Assembly: GCF_000231385.2 (NCBI RefSeq)
Contig: NC_018515.1
Coordinates: forward strand, 2,128,501 to 2,192,500
Direction of reading: 5' to 3'
DNA length: 64,000 nt
From: Desulfosporosinus meridiei DSM 13257
GTDB lineage: Bacteria > Bacillota > Desulfitobacteriia > Desulfitobacteriales > Desulfitobacteriaceae
Both the position numbers and the translations under genes were made by a program. Of the stretch, positions 26,847-35,542 are shown in pieces. The number at the start of each line of letters is the position of its first letter. Position 1 is the stretch's first letter. The notes below the pieces were generated by a model. It was not told the DNA's origin and searched no databases. It saw only the letters and a program-made list of their open reading frames with translations.

Positions 26847-26999
26847 TTGTTAGATTTCTTATTTGAGTTATTTTCTTATTTAACAACTGATATTCCAGAG
26901 GAAAGATCAAAAAAACGTAAGCTGTATATATTATTGTCTGTTATAATCGGTTTTATCTTGATTGGAGCTGTGATTATAAGTATAGTTAATTGGCTTTGA
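26847..26999 (+). CDS. small membrane protein, candidate immunity (50 aa)
   Basis: TTG 26847 behind TGGGAGTGATG. It reads MLDFLFELFSYLTTDIPEER, then SKKRKLYILLSVIIGF and a single helix ending VIISIVNWL. It follows an RHS junction scrap and resembles the 53-residue ORF at 26114 in length, N-terminal LxFLxELxS pattern, SKK and one helix. Likely a paralogous family of single-helix immunity proteins; function unproven. Confidence 0.5.
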   Translation: MLDFLFELFSYLTTDIPEERSKKRKLYILLSVIIGFILIGAVIISIVNWL

Positions 27000-27029
27000 T
27001 AATGATACAACAAATTAAATTATAATAGT

Positions 27030-27071
27030 TATAGGGGGCGTTACGAAACTTGATGCGTTACGTCCCCTATA
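27030..27071. repeat. inverted repeat TATAGGGG
   Basis: TATAGGGGGCGTTACG (27030-27045) pairs imperfectly with GCGTTACGTCCCCTATA (27055-27071). It sits directly before the orphan HNH tip and may mark a cassette boundary. Confidence 0.4.
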
Positions 27072-27074
27072 GAT

Positions 27075-27269
27075 TTGTCCGGTACTGACAGAGCATGGGC
27101 TGCTGTCTCATTAACTGTTGGAGTTATCGGTGGTAAAGCTGAAACCCTATACCCTATACTTATCTTACTAGGGTATAACGTTGATCATGTTAAAGCCCTG
27201 TCAGCTGGCGGAAAAGATGTTCCTTCAAATATGAGATTAAGAACAATTAGGGATCATAAAAATCCATAA
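27075..27269 (+). pseudogene. orphan HNH-nuclease toxin tip
   Basis: 64 residues. The C-terminal part, VDHVKALSAGGKDVPSNMRL followed by RTIRDHKNP, is the end of an HNH-type nuclease toxin domain (DHxxxLxxGGxDxxSN). The upstream SGTDRAWAAVSLTVGVIGGKAE resembles a linker before toxin tips. There is no RHS core, no DPDG and no ribosome site, so it is a tip cassette without a carrier. A candidate immunity gene follows at 27323. Confidence 0.6.
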
Positions 27270-27322
27270 GCATTATCATCCATGGAGGTAAAGTATTTTC
27301 AAGTACTTGTGGGGGTGTTGAT

Positions 27323-27736
27323 TTGAATTATTCAAAGATATTAACAGCAAAAAATAGTAAAAAAAATCATTGTTACTCTGATAGCGGAGAGCTTTTAGTG
27401 TTTTCCTCTCCTCATGATCTTGTACCGAAATGGGTTAAAAAAGATGATAGTTTTTTTGTGTCAATTAAGGGTAGAGTCCCATCAAAGTACGGATGGGTAA
27501 AAAATGTAAAACCGTATACCTTAGAGGACTTTATCAAAAAGGATCTTGAATCTCTCGGGATGGATTATGGTGAAATTTCCGATGATCTAAAAATTAAGTA
27601 CAAAATATTTCTTGATTCGGTCAATAAGTATAATGAGGGAACTCCAATACAAACCTATTTCGCAGAATATGGAATCCTAGAGAAAAAAATAGTCCAACGT
27701 TTTACAAAAGTTTTCTTTTATAATGTTGAAGAGTAA
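27323..27736 (+). CDS. candidate immunity protein behind the HNH tip
   Basis: 137 residues from TTG 27323 with GGGGGTGTTGA upstream. No signal peptide or membrane helix; reads MNYSKILTAKNSKKNHCYSD and YTLEDFIKKDLESLGMDYGE. The family is not recognised. It is adjacent to the orphan HNH toxin tip, as is usual for immunity genes. A 17-bp-stem hairpin follows at 27844. Confidence 0.55.
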   Translation: MNYSKILTAKNSKKNHCYSDSGELLVFSSPHDLVPKWVKKDDSFFVSIKGRVPSKYGWVKNVKPYTLEDFIKKDLESLGMDYGEISDDLKIKYKIFLDSVNKYNEGTPIQTYFAEYGILEKKIVQRFTKVFFYNVEE

Positions 27737-27843
27737 AAACTAAACTTTTTCCCTACATCCGTGTTTGGTAGGAAATGGCCTCATTGGTCTCACAGAACTC
27801 TGTTCGAGTGTGGGGTTTGCCTCAAAATGGGATCGTACCATCC

Positions 27844-27882
27844 AAGGATTTGACCGGATTAACAGAATCCGGTCAAATCCTT
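27844..27882 (+). terminator. long perfect hairpin at the RHS copy-2 boundary
   Basis: AAGGATTTGACCGGATT (27844-27860), loop AACAG, AATCCGGTCAAATCCTT (27866-27882). The stem is perfect over 17 bp but no T-run follows. RHS homology of copy 2 begins four bases later. Confidence 0.5.
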
Positions 27883-27885
27883 ATT

Positions 27886-28537
27886 ACTTATCCAAGTGCT
27901 ACTGAAACGGTTTTCACGGATGCTAAAGGTTTCAAAACCTATTACAAAAAATAACTCTAACCTGAACCTGCCGACAATAAATGTTGTTCAAATGATTGAG
28001 GATTACCAAGGAACCCAACCGGCAACGACGAATTATGAATGGAACAAAAATACCCTGACCAAAGTTATCGAGCCGAATAAAGACACCGGTGCGGCCAGCG
28101 GTTCTACTCATACTGGGGCCTATGATGGCAACGCAAACCTCACTCAGGCAGCTTCCCCCAATAATTTAGGGGTCAGTAACACCTACGATGCCAAATCCAA
28201 TCCTACCAAGGTAGAGACCAATGGCACAACCTACGACAACCTTTATGATGCTAAGAGTAACCTTCGCTCCTCCACAAATAACCTTGGTCTGACCGACTAC
28301 AACACCTATGATAAGTATGGTAACACTTTAACCAGCATAAGCCCTACCAGGGCAACCCACAACCGTATCCCGAATTCTAATTTTGAAATAGTACAAAGCG
28401 GACTGCCAGTCTCCTGGAATAATCGGGACGTTGGACAATACAGTGTGCCGCGGAAAAGGTCTTTGGCAAGAGTTCAGGAAAAATCTATCTATCTCCTACG
28501 GACGGAGGCGGGTATTTTACGCAACAGGTGCCTGTAG
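27886..28537 (+). pseudogene. RHS copy 2, 5' part, frameshifted
   Basis: Homologous to copy 1 from 20970 on (TYPSATETVFTDAKGFKTYY). One extra A in the A-run near 27950 gives an immediate stop, and the main frame resumes as NNSNLNLPTINVVQMIED. A 4-bp loss near 28447-28456 shifts it again at QYSV. Everything upstream of the YD core is missing. The DNA otherwise stays very close to copy 1, mostly with synonymous differences, suggesting recent duplication or gene conversion. Confidence 0.75.
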
Positions 28538-31353
28538 CCGCTGATGAGACAGATAAAGATTATACCTTATCCGTCTATGCCAAGACTTCAGGCGTAACAG
28601 GTACTGGCGCTAATTTTCGAGTCTATTTTAAAGATGCTAGCGGAAATTATATTTATAACGGTGCAGACTTGGTAATCTATGATTCTAAGACTATTGGCGG
28701 TACAACGGATTGGACCAGATTATCCACTTACTTCAAAGCCCCGGCTAATACGGCCGCGATTCAAATAGACTTGCGCATTCTCGGAGCCGGAACGGTCTAC
28801 TTTGATGGAGCAGAACTGGTCTACGGAAGGGTGCTGGATAACTACTATTCCAATGAAAATGCCAGTCTGGAGTGGGGGAACCTTGAAAACTGGACCATGT
28901 CTTCCTTGGGAACGGGAGACGGCAAAAGTTCAGAAATAGCTAAACGAGGAAGCTATTCCTTAAAACTCAACGGAAACACTGCCAGTAAAAATCTAGGCCA
29001 GTATGTCGAAGTGCAGGGTAATGCCAATGATCCCCTAACCATATCCGGCTGGGCCTACTCAACCAATCCCAATCCCTCCGGAGGATACTTCGCGCTGGAT
29101 GTGGTTTTGAGGTATAACGATGGAACGGAAGACGTCTTCATCCAGGAATTTGACAAATCCAGAGCCAATCAGTGGCAGATGCTCAAAAGCACGATCCGCG
29201 CCCAGAAAGCTTTTTACCAGGCTAAGGTCTATGTCCTTTACTACAACCAGACAGGAGCCGTTTATTTTGACAACATCAAACTGGAAGAGCGGAGTTCCCT
29301 GTCGCAAAAGGCCTATGATTCATCCGGAAACTTTGTCACAGCAACAACGGATGAATTAAACAACCGTTCCAGCTTCAATTTCGATTCCAACGGTAATCTG
29401 CTGGATTCTACCGATGCCAGCAGCAAGAAGGCCAGCTTTGTCTATGATCTCTTGAATAAACTCAAGAGTGCCACTTTAAAAGGCCCGACCCTCGCTGAAG
29501 ATATTCAGACCAGTTATATTTATGATGCTCAAGGAAACTTAAAGTCCAGAACGGACCCCAATGGGCGTGTTACTAATTTTGATTACAACGCAATTAATAA
29601 GGCTGTAACTGAGACAGATCCTTTAGGGAAATTTATCACTTACGATTACGATGAGAACGGCAACCTAAAATCCAGTATCAGGGGTAAAGGGGCGAATACC
29701 GTCCAATCGGAGAGCTACACTTATGACCGGAAAAACCGGCTGCTGGAAACGTATGTCGGAGGCGTAAAACAATTTACCAATGTCTATAATTTTGCTGATG
29801 ACAAAACGCAAATGACGTTGGCAGACGGTGTGACAAAATACACCTACTCTTACGATGCCAACCATCGCGTCTTGACAGCGGCAGAGCCAGGCAACAGCTT
29901 TACGTTGACCAATGAATACGGACAAACACCCGGAAACTCCAACGGCATGCGGGTTAAGTACACGGAAACTATGGGCGGGATGAGTCAAATAACCTCCTTT
30001 TCCTACGATGAACTGCGCAGAATGACCACAGCCACAGGACCTAGAGGTGGATTAACCGAGTTCTTCTACAATGAGCAGGGAGCTCAAAGCCGGATCAAGA
30101 ACGGGGCTACCGAAATCTATCAGGACTTTGATAATGCCGGCAGATTAACAGGTCAAACGGTAATCGGCAGCAGTAAGCTTGATCTCAAGAACAGCTATTA
30201 TGCCAATGGTCAGGTCAACACTTATAAAGAAGACGGCACTACTCACACGTTTGTTTACGACTTTGCCAAAAGGCTTGCCTCCTGGAATAACGGTACCAAC
30301 ACTGTAACCTATAATTATGACAAAGCCGGAAACCTTAAAAATCCCCATGGTTTGAACCTTACTTTCAATGAAGTGAATGAAGTTATCGGATATCTCTACG
30401 ATGATGCAGGGAATCTGACCCAGGATAACAAATATAAATATACCTGGGATCAGCAAGGACAGCTGACGACTGTTAAAAATCTCAGCGATACTGTTCTGGC
30501 CAGTTATACGTATCATCCGAATGGTCTGCGCAAAACTAAGACCGTAGGAAGCACGATGAACTATCATTATGATGAGACGAACTTGATCCGGATAACCAAT
30601 GGCAGTGGGGCGACTGTTTGGACCTTCACCTGGGCCGACGGAAAACCGGTGAGCATGACTAATGCCAGCGGAACGACCTTCTATTATGTCACCAACTTCC
30701 GCGGTGATGTCATCCGGATTATGGATGGAAACGGTAATTTTGTTGCAAGCTATAGTTATGATCCTTGGGGTAAGGTGCTGTCAGTCACTGAAAACGCTGC
30801 AGTGGCGGGGCAACCGATACGTTATGCGAGTTATGCCTATGATACCGAGACTCAGTTGTATTATCTGCAAGCTCGGTATTATGATCCGGAGACTGCAAGG
30901 TTTGTTTCTAGGGATCCTGATGGTGGGGATCAGGACAATCCGATAAGTCAGAACCTTTATGCTTATGGTAATGATGATCCTGTGAACAATGTTGATCCGG
31001 ATGGGCAATGGGCCATTACTCTCGGAGCTATTGGACCAGCTGGTTGGTTCTTGCTTGGAGCTCTCACTATTTATTCAGTTGTTCTTAGTTATAGATACTA
31101 TGCGGAACACAGGGAGGCGACACTTCCTGATGAAGGAGGAGTTATATTAGGACGGAAAGTATCGCGAGAACGCGCGGCTGAATTGCTTAGAAGAGGTAAA
31201 AATGTCATAAGTGGTAGTAAGAAAGCTGCGAAAAAGATTGCAAAAAAAGCATGGAGAAAGGTTTATAAAGATCAAGCTCATAAAAAACCAGGATCAAGAC
31301 CTCACTGGCATGGAAAAGGAAAACAGAAGCCACCGGGTCATTCTCTTTGGTAA
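28528..31353 (+). CDS. RHS copy 2, main body with toxin tip
   Basis: 941 residues. It picks up the carbohydrate-binding-like domains (PVAADETDKDYTLSVYAKT), the YD repeats and the RHS core as in copy 1, ending LYYLQARYYDPETARFVSRD and NNVDPDG (30994-31005). The tip differs wholly from copy 1: a membrane-like stretch ITLGAIGPAGWFLLGALTIY, then a basic segment GSKKAAKKIAKKAWRKV ending KKPGSRPHWHGKGKQKPP, nuclease-like. It lacks signal and promoter, so it is probably a reservoir copy able to donate its tip by recombination. Immunity candidates follow. Confidence 0.75.
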   Translation: MPVAADETDKDYTLSVYAKTSGVTGTGANFRVYFKDASGNYIYNGADLVIYDSKTIGGTTDWTRLSTYFKAPANTAAIQIDLRILGAGTVYFDGAELVYGRVLDNYYSNENASLEWGNLENWTMSSLGTGDGKSSEIAKRGSYSLKLNGNTASKNLGQYVEVQGNANDPLTISGWAYSTNPNPSGGYFALDVVLRYNDGTEDVFIQEFDKSRANQWQMLKSTIRAQKAFYQAKVYVLYYNQTGAVYFDNIKLEERSSLSQKAYDSSGNFVTATTDELNNRSSFNFDSNGNLLDSTDASSKKASFVYDLLNKLKSATLKGPTLAEDIQTSYIYDAQGNLKSRTDPNGRVTNFDYNAINKAVTETDPLGKFITYDYDENGNLKSSIRGKGANTVQSESYTYDRKNRLLETYVGGVKQFTNVYNFADDKTQMTLADGVTKYTYSYDANHRVLTAAEPGNSFTLTNEYGQTPGNSNGMRVKYTETMGGMSQITSFSYDELRRMTTATGPRGGLTEFFYNEQGAQSRIKNGATEIYQDFDNAGRLTGQTVIGSSKLDLKNSYYANGQVNTYKEDGTTHTFVYDFAKRLASWNNGTNTVTYNYDKAGNLKNPHGLNLTFNEVNEVIGYLYDDAGNLTQDNKYKYTWDQQGQLTTVKNLSDTVLASYTYHPNGLRKTKTVGSTMNYHYDETNLIRITNGSGATVWTFTWADGKPVSMTNASGTTFYYVTNFRGDVIRIMDGNGNFVASYSYDPWGKVLSVTENAAVAGQPIRYASYAYDTETQLYYLQARYYDPETARFVSRDPDGGDQDNPISQNLYAYGNDDPVNNVDPDGQWAITLGAIGPAGWFLLGALTIYSVVLSYRYYAEHREATLPDEGGVILGRKVSRERAAELLRRGKNVISGSKKAAKKIAKKAWRKVYKDQAHKKPGSRPHWHGKGKQKPPGHSLW

Positions 31354-31367
31354 AGGGGAATTTCTAA

Positions 31368-31766
31368 ATGTGTATGTTTATTGCAGTCGGTTTTGGTGTT
31401 AAAAATAAGCCGAATGAAGAAATTAGTTTAATAGCACCATTGGATTTATATATAGAGCCTTTGGAAAATGAGTCATTAAAAGTGGTTTTAAATTCGCACA
31501 AATATCGTACCTTTTGGTTAACTAAGGGAGGGTGTTCTTGTAAGCTGCTCAGCGCCAGTTATAAAGAAAGTGTAGTGGCATTCCTTAATGCAGCAATTGA
31601 AAATGATTGTTTAGTTACAGTTCTTATGTTAGATATTCCAGGAGATATAAGCAGTTACTGTGTTAAGCCAGAAAAAGTAAATAAGGAGAAAATCAGTTTT
31701 ATAGACTTCAAAACTTTGTATCCAAATATTTTAATTAATACTCGATATATTATTTCTAAGATCTAA
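31368..31766 (+). CDS. candidate immunity protein for RHS copy 2
   Basis: 132 residues from ATG 31368, 15 bases after the RHS stop, RBS AAAGGGG. Cytoplasmic mixed alpha/beta protein (MCMFIAVGFGVKNKP, KLLSASYKESVVAFLNAAIE), AT-rich. The family is not recognised. Position makes it the likely immunity protein for the HWHGKGK tip. Confidence 0.6.
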   Translation: MCMFIAVGFGVKNKPNEEISLIAPLDLYIEPLENESLKVVLNSHKYRTFWLTKGGCSCKLLSASYKESVVAFLNAAIENDCLVTVLMLDIPGDISSYCVKPEKVNKEKISFIDFKTLYPNILINTRYIISKI

Positions 31767-31799
31767 GTGAAATGTTTTAAGTAAAAAGAGGTGTAAAAA

Positions 31800-32060
31800 A
31801 TGGATATAGATAATGCGGAACAGATAGGAATTCAGTTGTGGGAAGTCTTAATCCACACAGATGCCCCTAATAACCCTTATTATCAGAGTTTAATTATTGG
31901 ATCTAAAAACTTTTTTGATCTTGCAAAGTGGCTTGAACTGGAGATAAAAAACAAATTTCCAGTTAATACAGACGTTGTCGAGGTTAGTCAATTTGATGAG
32001 ATTGGATCGAAAATAGGGCTTATCAAGATTTCAGGTAAATCTTTTTATCAGAAAGAATAA
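31800..32060 (+). CDS. small cytoplasmic protein, second candidate immunity gene
   Basis: 86 residues, RBS AAAGAGGTG. Sequence MDIDNAEQIGIQLWEVLIHT with KNFFDLAKWLELEIKNKF; acidic, no helix or signal. No family recognised. It follows the first immunity candidate by 33 bp and may serve the same or a lost toxin. Confidence 0.55.
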   Translation: MDIDNAEQIGIQLWEVLIHTDAPNNPYYQSLIIGSKNFFDLAKWLELEIKNKFPVNTDVVEVSQFDEIGSKIGLIKISGKSFYQKE

Positions 32061-32222
32061 ATGTTTTAAAGCAAAAAATGGTTCTGTAGCAACCTCAAAC
32101 TAATCCTTGATTTATATATAGTAGGATATCTCTCTAAGTCGAATAAAAACCTAATAAGCCCATGAAAAAGCATACTCCCGGAAAGGGACATAGAAAATAT
32201 GAACCTAAGTAAGGAGATTGAA

Positions 32223-32641
32223 ATGAAACAAATGAGATCAGGCTTAAGAATACGATGCTTAGGTATTAACGAAGAAGTTAGAACTGCTATCCTGAATTTA
32301 GCATGCTTTTTGCGGCAACAAGTTCACTTCCCAAGAGTAGTGGTCTACGTTAGAAAGACTAACCGGTAAAGAATATATATGGAGAACTAGTATATGGGAC
32401 GTTCTTTGCACCATACGATAAATTAGTAGAACCGTATATTCGTTTAGCAACAGGTGATTTCTATAAACTTAAAGAGGAATTGGGAAGAGATGATGCTTTA
32501 GCAGCAATTTTGCACACATTTGCTCATGAGGTGGTTCATTATGAGCAATGGGTAAAAGATGAGCTATTTAATGAAAGAAGAGCTAACTATAGAGCTACAA
32601 GGTTAGTTCATAAATATGCGGAAACAAGAGATCATCCTTAA
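32223..32641 (+). pseudogene. HEVVH-motif protein, two frameshifts
   Basis: From ATG 32223 (RBS AAGGAGATTG) the reading MKQMRSGLRIRCLGINEEV shifts to STLERLTGKEYI and again to YGELVYGTFFAPYDKLVEP, ending at 32641. The last part contains HTFAHEVVHYEQW, a zinc-protease-like HExxH. The whole would be about 138 residues. It lies among toxin tips, so it may be a dead toxin or immunity gene. Confidence 0.55.
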
Positions 32642-32716
32642 GATAAGAAATGTTCATTATGTAAAATGAACTGAAATCTAAATGAATACCCAATTAATTA
32701 GACCACTCTATATGGT

Positions 32717-32775
32717 ATGCTCCTCTAAAAGTAGTCAGGTTAAATAATAAAACCTACTACATGAAAGGGGAGCAT
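32717..32775. repeat. imperfect inverted repeat, possible IS remnant
   Basis: ATGCTCCTCT...GTAGTCAGGTT pairs with AACCTACTAC...GGGGAGCAT. It lies between a dead gene and the third RHS orphan; a similar AATTAGACCACTCT motif also precedes the scrap at 26733. Possibly the ends of a lost insertion sequence. Confidence 0.35.
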
Positions 32776-32802
32776 TTCTTCTGTCTAAAAGATGCTAAAT
32801 AG

Positions 32803-33633
32803 CTCACGACTGTTAAGAATCTCAGCGATACAGTACTGGCCAGTTACACGTATCATCCGAATGGTTTGCGCAAAGCTAAGACTGTAGGAAGCACGACGAA
32901 TAACTACCATTATGATGAGACGAACTTGGTCAGGATAACCAATGGCAGTGGGGGGACAGTTTGGACCTTCACCTGGGCTGACGGAAAACCGGTGAGCATG
33001 ACTAATGCCAGCGGAACGACATTCTATTACGTCACTAACTTCCGCGGCGATGTCATCCGTATTATGGATGGAAACGGTAATTCCGTTGCAAGCTACAGTT
33101 ATGATCCTTGGGGTAAGGTGCTGTCAGTATCCGAGAATGCCGCTGTTGCAGGACAACCTCTGAGATATGCAAGTTACGTCTATGATACTGAAACTAAGCT
33201 TTACTATTTGCAGACTCGATATTATGATACGGAAACGGCGAGGTTTGTTTCGAGAGATAACAATTTTGGTTCGTTTGATAATCCTATAAGCCAGAATTTA
33301 TATCAATACGGATTCGATGACCCTGTAAATTTTGTTGATGTAGATGGTAAGAATCCAGTCCTAATAAGATTCGCCTTATCGTTACTTGGACGATATCTTG
33401 TGAGATACAGTTTAAGTTTTAATGCAGCTTGGCATATTGGTGAAAAAATGATTAAGATTGGAATTGCTCCAATTCAGGTTATTAATACATTGAGATTTGG
33501 TCAAAGGTTTTACGATATTACAGAAGGTTCAGATGTTTTGTGGCATAAAGGAATTGTTGTTGTTCTTAGGGGAAGGCAGATGATTACAGTGTACGATGGA
33601 CCAATAAAATGGTGGCGATGGCTTCCATATTGA
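32803..33633 (+). CDS. orphan RHS tip C with DUF4258-like toxin
   Basis: RHS homology starts at CTCACGACTGTTAAGAATCTC right after a TAG; the first usable start is TTG 32866. It carries the final YD repeats and core (TNFRGDVIRIMDGNGNSVAS, LYYLQTRYYDTETARF), but the junction is diverged to FVDVDG (33337-33348). The tip WHIGEKMIKIGIAPIQVINTL with GIVVVLRGRQMITVY resembles DUF4258-type RNase toxins of polymorphic systems. No signal peptide. The Cys-rich gene at 33759 is the likely immunity partner. Confidence 0.7.
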   Translation, partial: LTTVKNLSDTVLASYTYHPNGLRKAKTVGSTTNNYHYDETNLVRITNGSGGTVWTFTWADGKPVSMTNASGTTFYYVTNFRGDVIRIMDGNGNSVASYSYDPWGKVLSVSENAAVAGQPLRYASYVYDTETKLYYLQTRYYDTETARFVSRDNNFGSFDNPISQNLYQYGFDDPVNFVDVDGKNPVLIRFALSLLGRYLVRYSLSFNAAWHIGEKMIKIGIAPIQVINTLRFGQRFYDITEGSDVLWHKGIVVVLRGRQMITVYDGPIKWWRWLPY

Positions 33634-33758
33634 TAGACTCTTGCACAGATAGCCCCCTCTATAAGGGATTCTGTTCTTTCGACTAGCATAGTATTGTGAG
33701 TATATGTAATCTTAAAGAATTTAACTTCTATTAATTATCATTGGAGGTTTTATTTAAA

Positions 33759-34109
33759 ATGTATGAAACAGGATGTAAATGTAAGGAACAAACTAGATTT
33801 CTTAAAGTTGAAGCGGATTTTTGTGCGGATTCGATATGGTGTAACAATTGTCAATCCAACTTAGATTTATCTAGACTGGCATTATCTAATAAGTTGAAAA
33901 GGGAATTATCCGAGTGGGCATTAGAATTCGGGAAATGGCTAAAATTAGATACTGATGAATTAGTTTCTAATGCCAAGGAACTTGAAGATGCACACAATGT
34001 CATGGGGGCTATACTATGCGAGAAAGTCAAAGAGGAATTAGGCAATTCCTACATGGTTTTTTTTACTCCCTCTAGTTTAGTTCGTTCCTACTCTCAAAAA
34101 CTGTTATAA
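33759..34109 (+). CDS. Cys-motif candidate immunity protein
   Basis: 116 residues from ATG 33759; TTGGAGG upstream is the RBS, so the TTG at 33741 is not the start. N-terminal CKCKE and later CxxC (WCNNCQSN) suggest a small zinc ribbon, then a helical acidic part LKRELSEWALEFGKWLKLD. No secretion signal. It sits behind the DUF4258-like tip, fitting an immunity role. Family not recognised. Confidence 0.6.
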   Translation: MYETGCKCKEQTRFLKVEADFCADSIWCNNCQSNLDLSRLALSNKLKRELSEWALEFGKWLKLDTDELVSNAKELEDAHNVMGAILCEKVKEELGNSYMVFFTPSSLVRSYSQKLL

Positions 34110-34552
34110 TTCAACTGAAACCCAACTACTGTAAGTGCATGAACAAACTGAAACTTTCACCATAATCCGTAAATAATTTTGATTTTCGGTATCCAAACCT
34201 TATGGTGAAAAACTAATAAAATTAACTCAAGACTATTTTTGTTATCAGTATCGAATCCAAAGTTATCTCTGTCACAGCCATGGTTTATCCCTCTCTTCAG
34301 CAGTATTGACAAGCTGAGCTTGTTCACTCTTGTCCTAATAAATTATGAGAATGATTGACAGCCTGCGTCAGGCATGGGGGCATTAAAAGATTCTGAAAAG
34401 GGAAGTACCCTGCTATCTCGACCAACAGCGGGGTACTTCTCTAGATTAAAAAGCCTGACAACTGAGGTTGTCACACTCTTAAGCCTGGCCACATATCCTA
34501 TGAGTGAAATTAGCACCAAGGAGTGTGGATATCATGACTGATACAGTAACTG
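34110..34552. other. intergenic relic region
   Basis: No intact gene. On the minus strand, 34281-34222 has a good RBS (GAGAGGG) before ATG and 19 codons MAVTEITLDSI..., which could be the start of a lost transposase. GAAGTACCC/GGGTACTTC (34402-34439) forms a terminator-like stem. Confidence 0.35.
34402..34439. terminator. stem-loop GAAGTACCC/GGGTACTTC
   Basis: Nine-base perfect stem with further pairing CTGCT/AGCGG; T-rich on the right side (TCTCTAGATT). Probable terminator between the toxin region and the next fragment. Confidence 0.45.
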
Positions 34553-34762
34553 ATGCGTATCTTCAAAGAGTACGGAGACGGACAACCTACCTCCTCAAAT
34601 TTGGATCCGGATCCGAATTTGAACTACAGCCAGGCAGTGCTTTTTTTAGGTATCTCAAAGGAAGAACGGGCGCAATTCATCCTCGATATGGATATCGAGG
34701 GAATGACTAATCAGGAACTTAGGCAAGCGGTCCTGTATGCGTATGCCAATGATACCTGTTAA
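34553..34762 (+). pseudogene. phage-type (DUF3102-like) fragment fused to RHS scrap
   Basis: 69 codons. FKEYGDGQPTSSNLDPDPNL and NYSQAVLFLGISKEERAQFI then MTNQELRQAV look like the start of phage/plasmid DUF3102 proteins. After LRQAVL the text becomes YAYAND, and the DNA continues as a degenerate RHS junction (GTTAACCCTGTACATCCGGATGG, read PVNPVHPDG in the next frame) up to about 34795. So a gene head was joined to the end of an RHS core. Confidence 0.5.
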
Positions 34763-34795
34763 CCCTGTACATCCGGATGGGAAGTTACCGGAGAT

Positions 34796-35329
34796 TTAAC
34801 CCGGAGGAATATCTATAACCTGACCAATAGATAAAACATTGGGGTTTGTTATTTGAGGATTAATGGCTAATATACTCTCAATAGTTACATCAAATCGGGT
34901 AGCAATAATATACAAGGAATCACCGGGTCTAACTATATATGTAGTAACCTCCGGCCTGGGCTCGCATTCAGCACCTAAGGCAACCCAAGTTTCCTCATCA
35001 GCGATACCTGTTCTTTCAAGCTCTCTTTGGCTTCCTTGGAAGGCAATGAGAGCTGCTTCAGTTCTTTGACCAAAGATACTGTCTATTGGACCAGGGTTAA
35101 ATCGGGCAAACATAAGAAGTTTTTGTAATCTGCTAACTGCCGAACCACGATCTCCACGGCGTAAGAGCGGGCATTTTATGTTGCTGGTTGGGATGATAAT
35201 AATCTGTCCTGGATAAATTAAATCTGGATTAGTGATTTGAGGGTTGATGGCGAGAATGGCCTCAACAGAAGTATTATAGGTTTGAGCAATTGCAAATAGG
35301 GTATCACCCGCTTGAACAATATAATTCAT
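34796..35329 (-). CDS. LysM - peptidoglycan-binding - LysM protein
   Basis: 177 residues. LysM at 1-47 (YIVQAGDTLFAIAQTYN, IYPGQIIIIP). A peptidoglycan-binding domain 1 lies at about 52-115 (LRRGDRGSAVSRLQKLL, IDSIFGQRTEAALIAFQ). A second LysM is at about 130-175 (YIVRPGDSLYIIATRFD). No signal peptide, as in several spore-coat/cortex LysM proteins of clostridia. Start ATG 35329 with GGGAGGCTTAT. Binds peptidoglycan or chitin-like glycans; a spore role is inference. Transcribed toward the RHS remnants. Confidence 0.85.
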   Translation of the reverse strand: MNYIVQAGDTLFAIAQTYNTSVEAILAINPQITNPDLIYPGQIIIIPTSNIKCPLLRRGDRGSAVSRLQKLLMFARFNPGPIDSIFGQRTEAALIAFQGSQRELERTGIADEETWVALGAECEPRPEVTTYIVRPGDSLYIIATRFDVTIESILAINPQITNPNVLSIGQVIDIPPG

Positions 35330-35542
35330 ATAAGCCTCCCAATGTTTTATACTTATGTATTCTTGAAGGCTTTAGGGTGTGTATTAGTTCTGAATTTTTC
35401 ATTGGTGATTTAAAAGATCACTGATTGGTACGGCAATTTCTAGGGAAAGAAAAATATTGCGGCATTATGGGATTTAATTGATTATTTATAGTGTATTATG
35501 TATAATTTGCATTGTTGTAAAAGTGATTGGAGGGTACTGAAT

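Noticed and set aside
27844-27882. Hairpin as an integron or phage attachment site
   Set aside because: No integrase in the window and no second copy; a simple terminator-like stem explains it.
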